In this document: positions 8,588-17,732 of the stretch, piece after piece
Layout: each line of letters opens with the position of its first letter
How positions within the stretch are numbered: position 1 is the first letter of the stretch
Assembly (NCBI RefSeq): GCF_000317895.1
Contig: NC_019567.1
Location: forward strand, 1,426,001-1,490,000
DNA from: Bdellovibrio bacteriovorus str. Tiberius
Lineage (GTDB): Bacteria > Bdellovibrionota > Bdellovibrionia > Bdellovibrionales > Bdellovibrionaceae
Length of the DNA stretch: 64,000 nucleotides
Direction: 5' to 3'
Made by a program: the position numbers and the translations under genes
Notes under the pieces: model-generated
Told to the model about the DNA's origin: nothing
Databases searched by the model: none
The model's input: the letters and a program-made list of their open reading frames with translations, nothing else

Positions 8588-9514
8588 ATGAATTTTATCT
8601 GGCAAGTAACTGGAATAGCTTTAATCACTGCGGGGTGTGCCAGCACAACTCCGCAGGTGGATTCGTTGACTCTGTCTTCAGTGATTCCGCAGAAAACAGA
8701 AATTTCCGGCGTGCCGTTCATTGAACAAAGTGAAGGACACTGTGGTCCGGCCACATTGACGATGGCTTTGCAGTGGGCGGGTAACAGCGTCTCGCTGGCG
8801 ACAGTGACTTCGCAGGTCTATACTCCTGGCATGAAGGGCAGTCTGCAAACTGACATGATCAGTGCGGCTCGACGCCAGGGGATGGTGGCTGTGCCGGTCA
8901 CGGGTGTTCAGAACCTGTTGCGCGAAGTGCGCGGCGGGCACCCGGTGATTGTTTTTGAAAACCTGGCGCTCAGCTGGCTTCCGCAGTGGCATTATGCCAT
9001 TGTCTATGGGTTTGATCCCGCCAGCGAAGAAGTGACTATGCACTCAGGTCCTGAATCTGGAAAGCGCTGGGATATCCGCAAGTTTGAACGCTCGTGGAAG
9101 CTGGGGGACTATTGGGGGCTGGTGGTGCTGCCTCCGGGGCAGTTGTCGGTCACAGCATCAGAGCGAGCGCACGTGACGGCTGCCGCAGCCTTAGAGTCTT
9201 TGGGAAAAAACTTGGAAGCTGAAAAGGCCTATCAAAGTATTCTTGCGCGCTGGCCGCAAAGTCTGGCGGCCTATGTGGGGCTGGGGAATATTCATTTTTC
9301 TCGAAAGCAATATTCGCAGGCGATCCGCAACTTGCAGAAAGCCACCTCTTTGCAGCCAGAGTCGGCTGTGGTTTGGTATAACTTAACGATGGCTCAAGCT
9401 GCTTTGGGGCAGATTTCAGAGGCGCGGAAGAGCGCCAAGCAGGCTTTGCGCTTTGCTGCGCCAGAATCAAAAAATCTTTACTCTCAAAATTTGCGGTCCT
9501 ATTTGGATAAATAG
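8588..9514 (+). CDS. PA2778-like C39-type cysteine peptidase lipoprotein with TPR repeats
   Basis: This 308-residue protein begins with a lipoprotein-like signal (ITAGC, Cys17; the -3 position is not ideal). A papain-fold C39-like domain follows: Cys52 in GHCGPATL, His135 in WHYAIVYGF and Asp143 right after it fit the catalytic triad. Residues about 175-305 hold TPR-like repeats (AEKAYQSILARWPQSLAAYVG, QAIRNLQKATSLQPESAVVWY). The family is usually paired with PA2779, as here. Substrate unknown; peptide or bacteriocin processing in the envelope is possible. The upstream stop is only one base from this start, so translation is probably coupled. Confidence 0.85.
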   Translation: MNFIWQVTGIALITAGCASTTPQVDSLTLSSVIPQKTEISGVPFIEQSEGHCGPATLTMALQWAGNSVSLATVTSQVYTPGMKGSLQTDMISAARRQGMVAVPVTGVQNLLREVRGGHPVIVFENLALSWLPQWHYAIVYGFDPASEEVTMHSGPESGKRWDIRKFERSWKLGDYWGLVVLPPGQLSVTASERAHVTAAAALESLGKNLEAEKAYQSILARWPQSLAAYVGLGNIHFSRKQYSQAIRNLQKATSLQPESAVVWYNLTMAQAALGQISEARKSAKQALRFAAPESKNLYSQNLRSYLDK

Positions 9515-9587
9515 TGATTGTTGACAGCCTTTCCGGGGGGCGATGACGGTTTCAGGAAGCTCTTTTACCATGGTGGGGGGAGCTTTC

Positions 9588-12176
9588 ATGCCAGCAGAAC
9601 AGGAAATGAACAATCAGCTGTGGCGTCGTTACAAGACCATTTTTGAATCCAAAATGGTGGGTATCCTTTCGACTGATATGAATGGCCAGATTCTGGATGC
9701 AAACGACTATTTTTTGGAAATGGTCGGTTATGGTCGCGACGATCTGAAAGCCGGAAAATTGAACTGGAAAACACTGACTCATCCCAAGTATCTAGCGCAA
9801 AGCCAGCACGTGGCCGAGCTTTTAAGAACCACGGGATCTGTGCCGGTATTTGAAAAAGAATACATTCACAAAGATGGTCATCTGGTACCGGTGCGGCTGG
9901 GCCTGACAATGTTTGAAGACGGAACCGTGATCACTCTGGTTCAGGACGTCACCCAGCAAAAAGACAGCGAACGAAAGCTTGAAGAGGCCAAAGCTCAATT
10001 GGAGGAACGCGTAGCCGAACGCACCCGGCAACTGGTTGAATCAGAATCATTTCTGGCGGCGATATTTGAAAATATGCCCACGATGGTTTTTGTTAAAGAT
10101 GCCCAGGATCTGCGTTTTGTCCGGTTCAACAAAGCGGGTGAAGATCTGATTGGTATTCCACGGGCGCAGTTGATTGGAAAAAATGACTATGATTTTTTCT
10201 CGAAGGAACAGGCGGACTTTTTCACCTCCAAGGACCGCGATGTTTTGAAAGAATCCCGCGTCGTGGATATTCCTGAAGAGGAAATCAACACCACACGCGG
10301 TGTGCGCTATTTGCACACCCGCAAAATTCCAGTTTTTGACAAGGAAGGCCGTGCCCAGTATTTGCTGGGGGTTTCTGAAGACATCACCGAACTGAAGATG
10401 GCGGAAAAACAGCGGGCCGTTCTGGTCAAAGAGCAGATCGCACGCAGTGCTGCTGAACAGCGCGCCCAGCATATGGGCTTTTTGTCAGACCTGACCTTTG
10501 CGATGACGCAGTCTTTTGATCTGGAAAATATTCTAAAGGCTTTCACCGAAAAATCCATTCCGACACTGGCGGATATCTGCATTGTGGATTTGATGGATGA
10601 AGAGGGTACAGAGATTTCCCACACTCAGGTCGCAGCTAAAGAGCGGGAAGATACCGAGTTCATTCAGCGCTGGCGGGAGCGCTTCCCCATGCGCTGGGAT
10701 GCTCCGTATGGGGCCGCCGAGGTCATGCGCTCCCGCAAAACTGAAATTATCAATGATGTGAATCTGGATCAGTTTTTGAAAGCTGCATTCGGCCCTGAGG
10801 CAGCCATGACTGAACGGCCCATTCACGCCGAAGCCTTTATGACCGTTCCGATTTTACTGCGCGATGAAAAGCCTCTGGGGGCCATCAGTCTGATTTCGAC
10901 TTCCGCCACAAGGCACTTTTCCGCGATAGATCAAAGCATGGCCGAGGAAATCGGCCGTCGTCTGGCGGTATTGATTGAAAACTCGCGGCTTTATTACCGG
11001 GCCCAGGAAGCCAGTCGCGCCAAGACCGCATTTTTAGCCAACGTCAGTCACGAAATTCGCACTCCGTTGGGGGCCATGCTGGGTTTTGCCGAGATTTTGA
11101 AAGAGGATGAAAGCCTGCGGGAAGAACAGAAAGAGGCCGTCGAAACAGTGTTGCGCAACGGACAGCAACTGCTGCACATCGTGGACGAGATTTTGGATAT
11201 TTCGAAAGTGGAGTCTGAACGGATTCAGATTGAAAGCATCGTTTTTGATCTGCCGGATCTTTTGCGGGATGTGATACACCTGCTGCGCGGGCGCGCCGAA
11301 GAAAAGGGCATCGAATTAAGGCTTCGTTTGGGGGATTTGCCGAAAAAGATCAAGTCTGATCCCACAAGACTTCGTCAGATCCTGATCAATGTGATCGGTA
11401 ACGCCATCAAGTTCACGGATACGGGATACGTCGAGATGGAAGCTCGCTCACGCAATGGCAAACGTCGTGACGGGCGTCAGCGCATCGAGTTTCTGGTTAC
11501 TGATACGGGAATTGGGATTTCAGCCGAACAACGCAACAACCTGTTTCAGCCTTTTTCCCAAGCGGACAGCTCGACCACGCGCCGCTTTGGTGGAACGGGC
11601 CTTGGCCTGTTTCTTTCTCGCAAGCTTGCACGGCTGTTGGGCGGGGACGTGATCTTAAACACCAGCTCCGCCGGGATCGGCAGCAGTTTCCTGATTTCAA
11701 TTTTAGGCAAGGAAGTGACTGGAATTCAGGGGACAGATCATCGCAAAAAGAGCGAAGACGCGGTGGTCGTGTCGGCCAAACAGGTTGAAAGCATTTTGGT
11801 GGTGGACGATGCCGTGGACAATCGCGAGCTGTTCAGACGATTCATTGTTCGCGCCGGAGTTCCGGAAAACCGTATCGAGACCGCAGAAAATGGTGCCGAA
11901 GCCGTGCGCAAGGCCCTGGACAAACCCTACAGTCTGATTCTGATGGACATTCAAATGCCCGAGATGGACGGATTCCAGGCGCTGAAAAAACTGCGCACAC
12001 AAGGTTATCGGGGACCTATCGTCGCATTGACTGCCCATGCGATGAAGGGCGATCGCGAAAAATGCCTGGCTGCGGGGTTTGACGGCTATTTGCAAAAACC
12101 TTTGGATCGGACAGAATTGAAGCGGGTGTTAAGTCTGGATTTTCCAAAGCCGAAGTCGCCTGAGGCCGAGCTTTAG
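9588..12176 (+). CDS. Soluble hybrid sensor histidine kinase (PAS-PAS-GAF-HK-REC)
   Basis: An 862-residue cytoplasmic kinase. Order: PAS (about 10-125), a short coiled coil, PAS (150-275), GAF-like domain (300-470), HisKA with His488 in VSHEIRTPLG, HATPase with an N box (Asn601/605), a DTGIGI G1 box and GGTGLGL G2 box, and a C-terminal receiver with acidic pair Asp740/741, phospho-acceptor Asp787 (LMDIQMPEMDG) and Lys837. All catalytic residues are present. No membrane segment is visible, so it should sense an internal signal, perhaps a PAS-bound cofactor. I prefer the ATG at 9588, with GGGGGAG five bases upstream, over one at 9543. No partner regulator is adjacent. It converges on the second hybrid kinase with a four-base stop overlap. 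Confidence 0.92.
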   Translation: MPAEQEMNNQLWRRYKTIFESKMVGILSTDMNGQILDANDYFLEMVGYGRDDLKAGKLNWKTLTHPKYLAQSQHVAELLRTTGSVPVFEKEYIHKDGHLVPVRLGLTMFEDGTVITLVQDVTQQKDSERKLEEAKAQLEERVAERTRQLVESESFLAAIFENMPTMVFVKDAQDLRFVRFNKAGEDLIGIPRAQLIGKNDYDFFSKEQADFFTSKDRDVLKESRVVDIPEEEINTTRGVRYLHTRKIPVFDKEGRAQYLLGVSEDITELKMAEKQRAVLVKEQIARSAAEQRAQHMGFLSDLTFAMTQSFDLENILKAFTEKSIPTLADICIVDLMDEEGTEISHTQVAAKEREDTEFIQRWRERFPMRWDAPYGAAEVMRSRKTEIINDVNLDQFLKAAFGPEAAMTERPIHAEAFMTVPILLRDEKPLGAISLISTSATRHFSAIDQSMAEEIGRRLAVLIENSRLYYRAQEASRAKTAFLANVSHEIRTPLGAMLGFAEILKEDESLREEQKEAVETVLRNGQQLLHIVDEILDISKVESERIQIESIVFDLPDLLRDVIHLLRGRAEEKGIELRLRLGDLPKKIKSDPTRLRQILINVIGNAIKFTDTGYVEMEARSRNGKRRDGRQRIEFLVTDTGIGISAEQRNNLFQPFSQADSSTTRRFGGTGLGLFLSRKLARLLGGDVILNTSSAGIGSSFLISILGKEVTGIQGTDHRKKSEDAVVVSAKQVESILVVDDAVDNRELFRRFIVRAGVPENRIETAENGAEAVRKALDKPYSLILMDIQMPEMDGFQALKKLRTQGYRGPIVALTAHAMKGDREKCLAAGFDGYLQKPLDRTELKRVLSLDFPKPKSPEAEL

Positions 12177-14311
12177 TTCAGCGGTCCCTGCACTCGGGTC
12201 AGGATATCATTCAAGAGATTCATATCAACGGGCTTGCTTAAGTATCCGTCAAAGCCATACTCCATGGACTTTTTCTGTCCTTCAACGCTTGCTTGGGCGG
12301 TCAAAGCCACAATCGGTCGCTTGTAGCCCTTGTTGCGCAGGTGGGTGGTGGCCTTATACCCGTCCATCACAGGCATTTTAATATCCATCAGGATCACATC
12401 AAACGGGCGGGCCATGGCTTTGTTGACGGCCTCTTCGCCGTTTTCCGCGGTGTCGACATCGGCACCCTGCTTTTGCAGATAGCGGTTCATCAGCAGACGC
12501 AGGTCTTCTGAATCATCCACCACCAGCACACGACGGTCTTTCAGGAATCCGGTTTCTTTGGCGATTTTCACGCGGTCTAAAGTCTGAACTTTTTGTTTCG
12601 AAGGCGCCACCAGTTTCAAGTCGTGAACCGGTCCCACATTCAGGGACAGTTCAAAGGTGCTGCCTTTACCCGGCGCGGAAGTGACCAGTCGCAAACGTCC
12701 GTTCATCATGCGCGCGAGACGTTCAGAAAGCGCCAGTCCCAACCCCGAGCCCTGCACCCGTTGAACTTCCGCGCTTTCACCACGAACAAAGGGCTGGAAC
12801 AGATTGTTTTGTGTGGCTTCGTCCATCCCCATTCCGGTATCAGTCACACAGATGGTAAGATGTCCGGTGTTGTTCGTGTCAGAATAAAAAGCCACGCGCA
12901 CCGTGATGGTGCCTTGATGGGTGAACTTCACGGCGTTGGACAAAAGATTGATCAGCACCTGCCGAAAGCGGACAGAGTCAGAATCGATGATCTCGGGAAT
13001 CTGGGATTCATAGTAAATCTGGATGTCATGTTTTTGATCCTCCAGCGCCGAACGAATGACACTCAAAGAGTCCTCCAGTTCACGCGCCGGATTCATCGGG
13101 GCTTTTTGAATATACAAACGATTGGTTTCGATCTTGGAAAGATCCAGCAGATCATTGACCAGCGAGGCCATGAAATTTCCCTGACGGTGAATGGACTGCA
13201 CATCCCGGCGGCTTTGATCATCCAGGTGAGGGTTGCGCAACAGGGTGTCAGCAAACCCCAGGATCGCAGCCAGTGGAGTGCGAATTTCGTGGCTGGCATT
13301 GGCAAGCAAAACGGATTTGGCGTTGTTGGCAGCTTCGTGCAGGTCACGTTCACGGCGCAAAAGTTCTTCGTTGCGTTTGGTGGTGATGTCCCAGGCGATC
13401 CCGGTGGCGCGATAAGGCACATTGTCCGAGTTGCGATAGAAGCGGCCTTTCAGAGCCACGTGACGGGCGGAACCAAACCTGTCGGTCAGGATGGCTTCCG
13501 TATCCAGCTCCAGGGTGGTACTGCGGTTTTCTTTCAGCAGGGTCTTCAGCTGTTCGGTACCCTGCGGGAACAAAGCCGCGTTGCCTTCGCAGTGCAAGCT
13601 GTCGGTGACCATGTCCCAGTCCCAGGTCAAAGCATCGGAAGACGCCATGGACATGCGCAGATGCTCTTCATTTTTTTGCAGCTTCGTATCCAGAGTCAGA
13701 AGCTTGATGATCGCCTGATTCAGGTTTTTACCCATGACAATCATCAGCCCGCAGTAAACCATCACCAGCATGCCCACCAGCAGATGGTGCTGCTGTCCTG
13801 AAGTCACGTAGCCAATTCCCCAGCCCAGCATCGCGGGCGCCACAACACACATCATTGCCACGCGGGATGACACATAGGTGATCATGGCTCCAGCTGACAT
13901 GGAGCACACCAGCAGCGCTGTCAGAATTTGCTGAGTGGTGGATCCGTAGGGCGCAACCAATCCCACAGCCGCCCAGCAAAGACCCGACACCAGCAGCAGT
14001 CCGCACATGGTGCGATGCCAGAAATGGGTTTCATCCACATGGCGCAACGTGGGTTTCACCCGGTTCCAGCGATACAGCATCGACAGGCGGATCAGCACCG
14101 AAGTGAACAGCACAGACACCCAGGTGATTGAAAACGCATGGGAGACATTGTTCCAGGAGATATACAAAAAGGCCGCGGCATTGGCGAAAATGACGATCAC
14201 GCCATTGATGTTCTGGCGATAGATAAGATCAATCTTGCGAACAGCCAAATCCAGGGATTCGTAATTGGAATTGTTCGAAGTGAGGGATGGAAGATCCGTT
14301 TTGTTCGCCAT
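12173..14311 (-). CDS. Membrane-bound hybrid sensor histidine kinase
   Basis: A 712-residue kinase. The first 200 residues carry five to seven hydrophobic segments with little between them, so sensing is probably in or at the membrane. A PAS-like region (about 212-310) leads to HisKA with His341 in ASHEIRTPLA, an HATPase domain (NLLSNAVKFT; DTGMGM; GSGLGLALS) and a receiver with Asp599/600, phospho-acceptor Asp643 (LMDIKMPVMDG) and Lys693. It has the same HK-REC core as the convergent kinase at 9588-12176 but a quite different sensory half. No separate response regulator is nearby, so output must pass through a distant phosphotransfer protein. Confidence 0.92.
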   Translation of the reverse strand: MANKTDLPSLTSNNSNYESLDLAVRKIDLIYRQNINGVIVIFANAAAFLYISWNNVSHAFSITWVSVLFTSVLIRLSMLYRWNRVKPTLRHVDETHFWHRTMCGLLLVSGLCWAAVGLVAPYGSTTQQILTALLVCSMSAGAMITYVSSRVAMMCVVAPAMLGWGIGYVTSGQQHHLLVGMLVMVYCGLMIVMGKNLNQAIIKLLTLDTKLQKNEEHLRMSMASSDALTWDWDMVTDSLHCEGNAALFPQGTEQLKTLLKENRSTTLELDTEAILTDRFGSARHVALKGRFYRNSDNVPYRATGIAWDITTKRNEELLRRERDLHEAANNAKSVLLANASHEIRTPLAAILGFADTLLRNPHLDDQSRRDVQSIHRQGNFMASLVNDLLDLSKIETNRLYIQKAPMNPARELEDSLSVIRSALEDQKHDIQIYYESQIPEIIDSDSVRFRQVLINLLSNAVKFTHQGTITVRVAFYSDTNNTGHLTICVTDTGMGMDEATQNNLFQPFVRGESAEVQRVQGSGLGLALSERLARMMNGRLRLVTSAPGKGSTFELSLNVGPVHDLKLVAPSKQKVQTLDRVKIAKETGFLKDRRVLVVDDSEDLRLLMNRYLQKQGADVDTAENGEEAVNKAMARPFDVILMDIKMPVMDGYKATTHLRNKGYKRPIVALTAQASVEGQKKSMEYGFDGYLSKPVDMNLLNDILTRVQGPLN

Positions 14312-14361
14312 TTGACTGTGATATTACAAGGGCGAGGTTTTTTAGGCAAATTGCATCGGCT

Positions 14362-15081
14362 TCATGTTGGCGGTTGCCAAGAGAACAGCTTGTGAATTTG
14401 ATCCCATTTCTCGCAGGGCGGAGCTTCGATGACGACTCTGTTTCCGTTCCACGGACTGTCCATTTCGATCTTGGTCGCCTTTAAACACAGTCCTTTGATG
14501 TCTAAAGTGTCTCTGAAGAAGCGATTGTGGTGCGAATCACCGTGTTCGATGTCCCCCAGCAGAGGGTGCGCAATGCGGTCAAAATGACGTCGAATCTGAT
14601 GCCAGCGGCCAGTGACAGGATGAGCCTGCACCAGAGAGTAGCGTGAAGTCGGATATTTTTTACCTACCGCATAGGGAAGTTCCACCTGCGCCAGACTGTG
14701 GAACACCGTTTGGGCTTCGACAATGCTTTGTCCTTCGTCGACTTCCAGAGGCAAATCAATGCTGCCGGATTCAGGCACAAAACCGCGAACCACGGCATGA
14801 TAGGTTTTGTGCATGCGGCGTTCAGCAAAAAGAAAATTCAGCTCGCGCGCGTCCTGGCGGCTCATGGCAAACAGAACAATCCCGCTGGTCGGCGCGTCCA
14901 GACGGTGCACCGGAAAGACATCTTTTCGGAACATCTTGCGCAGATGCCACAGACAAATACGTTCTTTGGGAACGGGATAAGGGGACAGTTCGGGCGGGTG
15001 CACGAAGAATCCAGACGGTTTGTCGATCGCAAAAAAGTTTTCATCCTGATAGATGATTTTCAAGGGGCTTTCACTGCTCAT
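14362..15081 (-). CDS. truC: RluA-family pseudouridine synthase, TruC-like
   Basis: A 239-residue enzyme of the RluA family, with the catalytic Asp62 in VHRLDAPTSGIVLFA and the substrate-binding HQIRRHF block. The stretch after it, HPLLGDIEHGDSHHNR, is typical of TruC, which converts uridine 65 of tRNA to pseudouridine. The symbol rests on this similarity from memory. The gene overlaps the upstream YaeQ-like gene by four bases (ATGA), so the two are translated together. Confidence 0.82.
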   Translation of the reverse strand: MSSESPLKIIYQDENFFAIDKPSGFFVHPPELSPYPVPKERICLWHLRKMFRKDVFPVHRLDAPTSGIVLFAMSRQDARELNFLFAERRMHKTYHAVVRGFVPESGSIDLPLEVDEGQSIVEAQTVFHSLAQVELPYAVGKKYPTSRYSLVQAHPVTGRWHQIRRHFDRIAHPLLGDIEHGDSHHNRFFRDTLDIKGLCLKATKIEMDSPWNGNRVVIEAPPCEKWDQIHKLFSWQPPT

Positions 15082-15632
15082 GCCGGGTCTTTCAGATAAT
15101 ACCTTTTGAATTCCGTATTCAGAATTTCTTCACCGCGGGTGACGGTCAGGGCCCCCTCCTGCACCATCAGGCTGAAACGAAACTCGCGTGAACTTTCTTC
15201 GCCCAGGGCCGTCAGAAATTTGTCATTCAGCTGATAGATTTCAATCTTTTCGGGCTGGTGCACATTTTCTTTTTCGCAGTCGCGCAAAATCTGGGTGGCA
15301 TCTTTGTAAGTGTAGATTTTCACGGCTTGCGAGGCCTTTGAAGCTTTGTGCAGTTTTTTCGGACTGGGATTTCCGATTTCAATCCACAAAAGTGTTCGGC
15401 CGCTGGTGGCATCGCTGTGGCTCAGGGCCGCGGACTCAGGATCGCCCAAACCCTGTGCTGAAAACTCCAGGGCTTCTGAATAATTGCAGGCATAAGCCAG
15501 CGCACGCGTTAGCATATAGGGCATGGACTCGGACGGATGCATCGCCAGACGGAAATCAAGCTGTTCATAAATGCCGCGGTCGATATCGGAAAGATCAATC
15601 CGAAACCGGTACAGTTTAGAGGGTTGTGCCAT
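15078..15632 (-). CDS. yaeQ: YaeQ family protein
   Basis: A protein of about 184 residues. The N-terminus LYRFRIDLSDIDRGIYEQLDF followed by AMHPSES and the later TLLWIEIGNPSPKKLHKASK match the YaeQ family (restriction-endonuclease-like fold, no established reaction). The frame is open further upstream, but alignment with YaeQ starts at MAQPSK, so I use the ATG at 15632; an ATG four codons upstream is also possible. The stop overlaps the TruC-like start by four bases. Confidence 0.85.
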   Translation of the reverse strand: MAQPSKLYRFRIDLSDIDRGIYEQLDFRLAMHPSESMPYMLTRALAYACNYSEALEFSAQGLGDPESAALSHSDATSGRTLLWIEIGNPSPKKLHKASKASQAVKIYTYKDATQILRDCEKENVHQPEKIEIYQLNDKFLTALGEESSREFRFSLMVQEGALTVTRGEEILNTEFKRYYLKDPA

Positions 15633-15711
15633 GGGGCGTAGCATAGGGGTTTTCCCCAGTGAAAGCGAGAAAAGATTGCCCCGAAAGCGGTTTTTTTGCT
15701 TCAATGGCGCT

Positions 15712-16386
15712 ATGAAAATGATGGGACATCGCGGGGCTCGGGACCGGGCACCAGAAAACACTTTGCGTTCTTTTGAGTTTGCTTTGCAATCCGGCGTAGC
15801 CGCCGTGGAATTCGACATTCACGAATCCCAGGACGGGGTGTGGGTGGTTCATCACGACGACACTTTGGATCGCACTACCATCAGCACGGGCCGGGTGGAT
15901 GCCTGCACCTGGAACGAGCTTTCCAATGTTCGCACCAAAGAGGGCGACCTGTTGCCGCGCTTGGAACAGGTTTTGGAACTTTTCAAAGGTGCTCAGACCG
16001 AGTTGCAGATCGAGGTGAAATCGTCGGGGAACTTTAAGGTTCTGGCTGAACTTTTGAAAAATAATTTCCCGTCAGAACGACTGACCGTCATTTCTTTCAA
16101 TCATCGGTGGCTGCGTGAATTCCGTGACCATTCCGCGATCAAGACCACATGTTTGCTGTTTGGTTTGCCGCTGAATCCGGTGCAAATAATGGAAAGTGCC
16201 GGGGCGCAGGGAATATCGCTCAGTGTGAACTGGATTGATCAGCAGTTGGTGGCTGAATGCCATGCAGCGGGATTCACGGTCACGGCGTGGAATGCCAATG
16301 ACGAAGCCACGTTCCAGAAAATGAAGCGCATTGGCGTGGATTGTCTGGGAACAGACGTCCCATTTACCGCCGCGTCGTGGTCTTAA
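15712..16386 (+). CDS. Glycerophosphodiester phosphodiesterase family protein
   Basis: A 224-residue GDPD-type TIM barrel. Near the N-terminus are HRGARD (His6, Arg7), the metal-binding EFDIH and the HHDDTLDRTT block; LQIEVKS and TVTAWNANDEATF follow in the usual order, and the C-terminal GTD marks the last strand. The family hydrolyses glycerophosphodiesters to glycerol 3-phosphate and an alcohol using Ca or Mg. No signal peptide is seen, so it should act in the cytoplasm. The ATG at 15712 is chosen because the HRG motif should lie a few residues from the start. It is divergent from yaeQ. Confidence 0.9.
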   Translation: MKMMGHRGARDRAPENTLRSFEFALQSGVAAVEFDIHESQDGVWVVHHDDTLDRTTISTGRVDACTWNELSNVRTKEGDLLPRLEQVLELFKGAQTELQIEVKSSGNFKVLAELLKNNFPSERLTVISFNHRWLREFRDHSAIKTTCLLFGLPLNPVQIMESAGAQGISLSVNWIDQQLVAECHAAGFTVTAWNANDEATFQKMKRIGVDCLGTDVPFTAASWS

Positions 16387-16424
16387 GACTAGAGCTTTCC
16401 TTCAATTAGAACCTGTGCTCTAGT

Positions 16425-16449
16425 GATCCCCATACAATTTGTGGGGATC
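16425..16449 (+). promoter_or_regulatory. Inverted repeat over the ribosome binding site of the PLP lyase gene
   Basis: GATCCCCA at 16425-16432 and TGGGGATC at 16442-16449 form a perfect eight-base-pair hairpin with a nine-base loop. It ends two bases before the ATG at 16452, and the only ribosome-binding-like purines (TGGGGA) lie in the right arm. It could mask translation initiation as RNA, or be an operator as DNA. Confidence 0.5.
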
Positions 16450-16451
16450 CA

Positions 16452-17732
16452 ATGACCAAGAAAAAAGCGGCCAAATCCAAGTCACCAAGAACTCAAGCCA
16501 TACACGGAGAGTTCCTTTCAAAATCATGGGAGTTCTCTCACCATTTGATTCCGCCGATGACGGCGTCGACGACTTTCCGTCTGGAATCCCTGCAAAGGGG
16601 CGCAGAAGGTTTTAGTACTTTCGGTGCCCAGAAAGGCGAAGAAAAGCCGATCTGGATCTATGACCGTCTGGAAGAACCAACAACAAAAATGCTGGAAGAC
16701 CAATTGGCACTTCTGGAAAAAGGCGAGTGCGCGGTGACCTTCGGCAGCGGTATGGGCGCAATTGCCTCCACCCTGATGTCATTGCTTTCTTCCGGCCAAA
16801 AAGTCATTGCCCATAAAACTTTGTACGGTTGCACTTACAGTCTTTTGACGAACTGGCTGCCGCGTTTGAATATTTCCACGCATCTGATGGACGTGAATGA
16901 CTTTAAAAATCTGGCACTGCAGCTGGCGGACCCGGCCACACGCGTGGTGTACTTTGAATCCGTATCGAATCCTATCCTGGAAATCGCCGATCTGGAAAAG
17001 ATCACGGCGCTGGTGAAAGCGGCCAACAAAAAACGCGGTAAAGACAATCAGATCTACACCGTCGTGGACAACACTTTCGCGACACCGTGGGCACTTCGTC
17101 CGGTGGAATGGAACGTGGACTTTGTGATTCAGAGTCTGACCAAAAATATTTCTGGTTTCGGTACTGAAATGGGCGGGGCGGTGATTGCCCCAAGATCGCA
17201 TGAAAGTATTCTGCGCGTGGCCCGCAAGGATTTTGGCGCGATCATCCACCCTTATTCAGCTTGGCACATTCTGGTGTACGGTATTTCCACCCAAGCGATT
17301 CGCTTTGAACAGCAACAGGCTTCAGCAACGGCTGTGGCAAAATTCCTGGAAGCTCATCCGAAAGTGGCCAGCGTCACGTATCCGGGCCTGAAAAGTCATG
17401 CTCAACATAAACTGGCGAAAAAATACCTGAAATCACCAGAAGGAAAGTTTGCTCCGGGCACGATGATTTCCTTCCAGCTTAAAGGTGACATGAAAAAGTG
17501 TCAGAAGTTTGTCGACGATATCGCCAAAAATTCTTATTCGATCACTTTGGCCGTCAGCTTGGGCCTGACAAAGACTTTGATTGAGGTACCTGGGTTTATG
17601 ACCCACTCGGCGATCCCGGATGACAAACGGGGCGACAGCGGTATTGACCCGCGCGCCATCCGCCTTAGTATCGGTCTTGAAAACGTGAATGACATTATTG
17701 AGGACCTGCACGAGGCCCTCAAAAAAATCTAG
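16452..17732 (+). CDS. Cys/Met metabolism PLP-dependent lyase/sulfhydrylase family enzyme
   Basis: A 426-residue enzyme of the cystathionine gamma-synthase/methionine gamma-lyase fold. Visible landmarks are YDRLEEPTT, FGSGMGAIA, Tyr125 in LYGCTY, Asp206 in VVDNTFATP, the PLP-lysine Lys231 in QSLTKNISGFG and SIGLEN near the C-terminus. The lysine motif is not the usual SATKYLNGH of methionine gamma-lyase, so the exact reaction (lyase or sulfhydrylase) cannot be told. A hairpin covers its ribosome binding site. Its stop shares CTAG with the convergent gene. Confidence 0.88.
   Translation: MTKKKAAKSKSPRTQAIHGEFLSKSWEFSHHLIPPMTASTTFRLESLQRGAEGFSTFGAQKGEEKPIWIYDRLEEPTTKMLEDQLALLEKGECAVTFGSGMGAIASTLMSLLSSGQKVIAHKTLYGCTYSLLTNWLPRLNISTHLMDVNDFKNLALQLADPATRVVYFESVSNPILEIADLEKITALVKAANKKRGKDNQIYTVVDNTFATPWALRPVEWNVDFVIQSLTKNISGFGTEMGGAVIAPRSHESILRVARKDFGAIIHPYSAWHILVYGISTQAIRFEQQQASATAVAKFLEAHPKVASVTYPGLKSHAQHKLAKKYLKSPEGKFAPGTMISFQLKGDMKKCQKFVDDIAKNSYSITLAVSLGLTKTLIEVPGFMTHSAIPDDKRGDSGIDPRAIRLSIGLENVNDIIEDLHEALKKI

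Noticed and set aside
12593-13801. Plus-strand 402-codon frame opposite the membrane hybrid kinase
   Set aside because: It is a shadow of the kinase gene; the kinase has every conserved motif.
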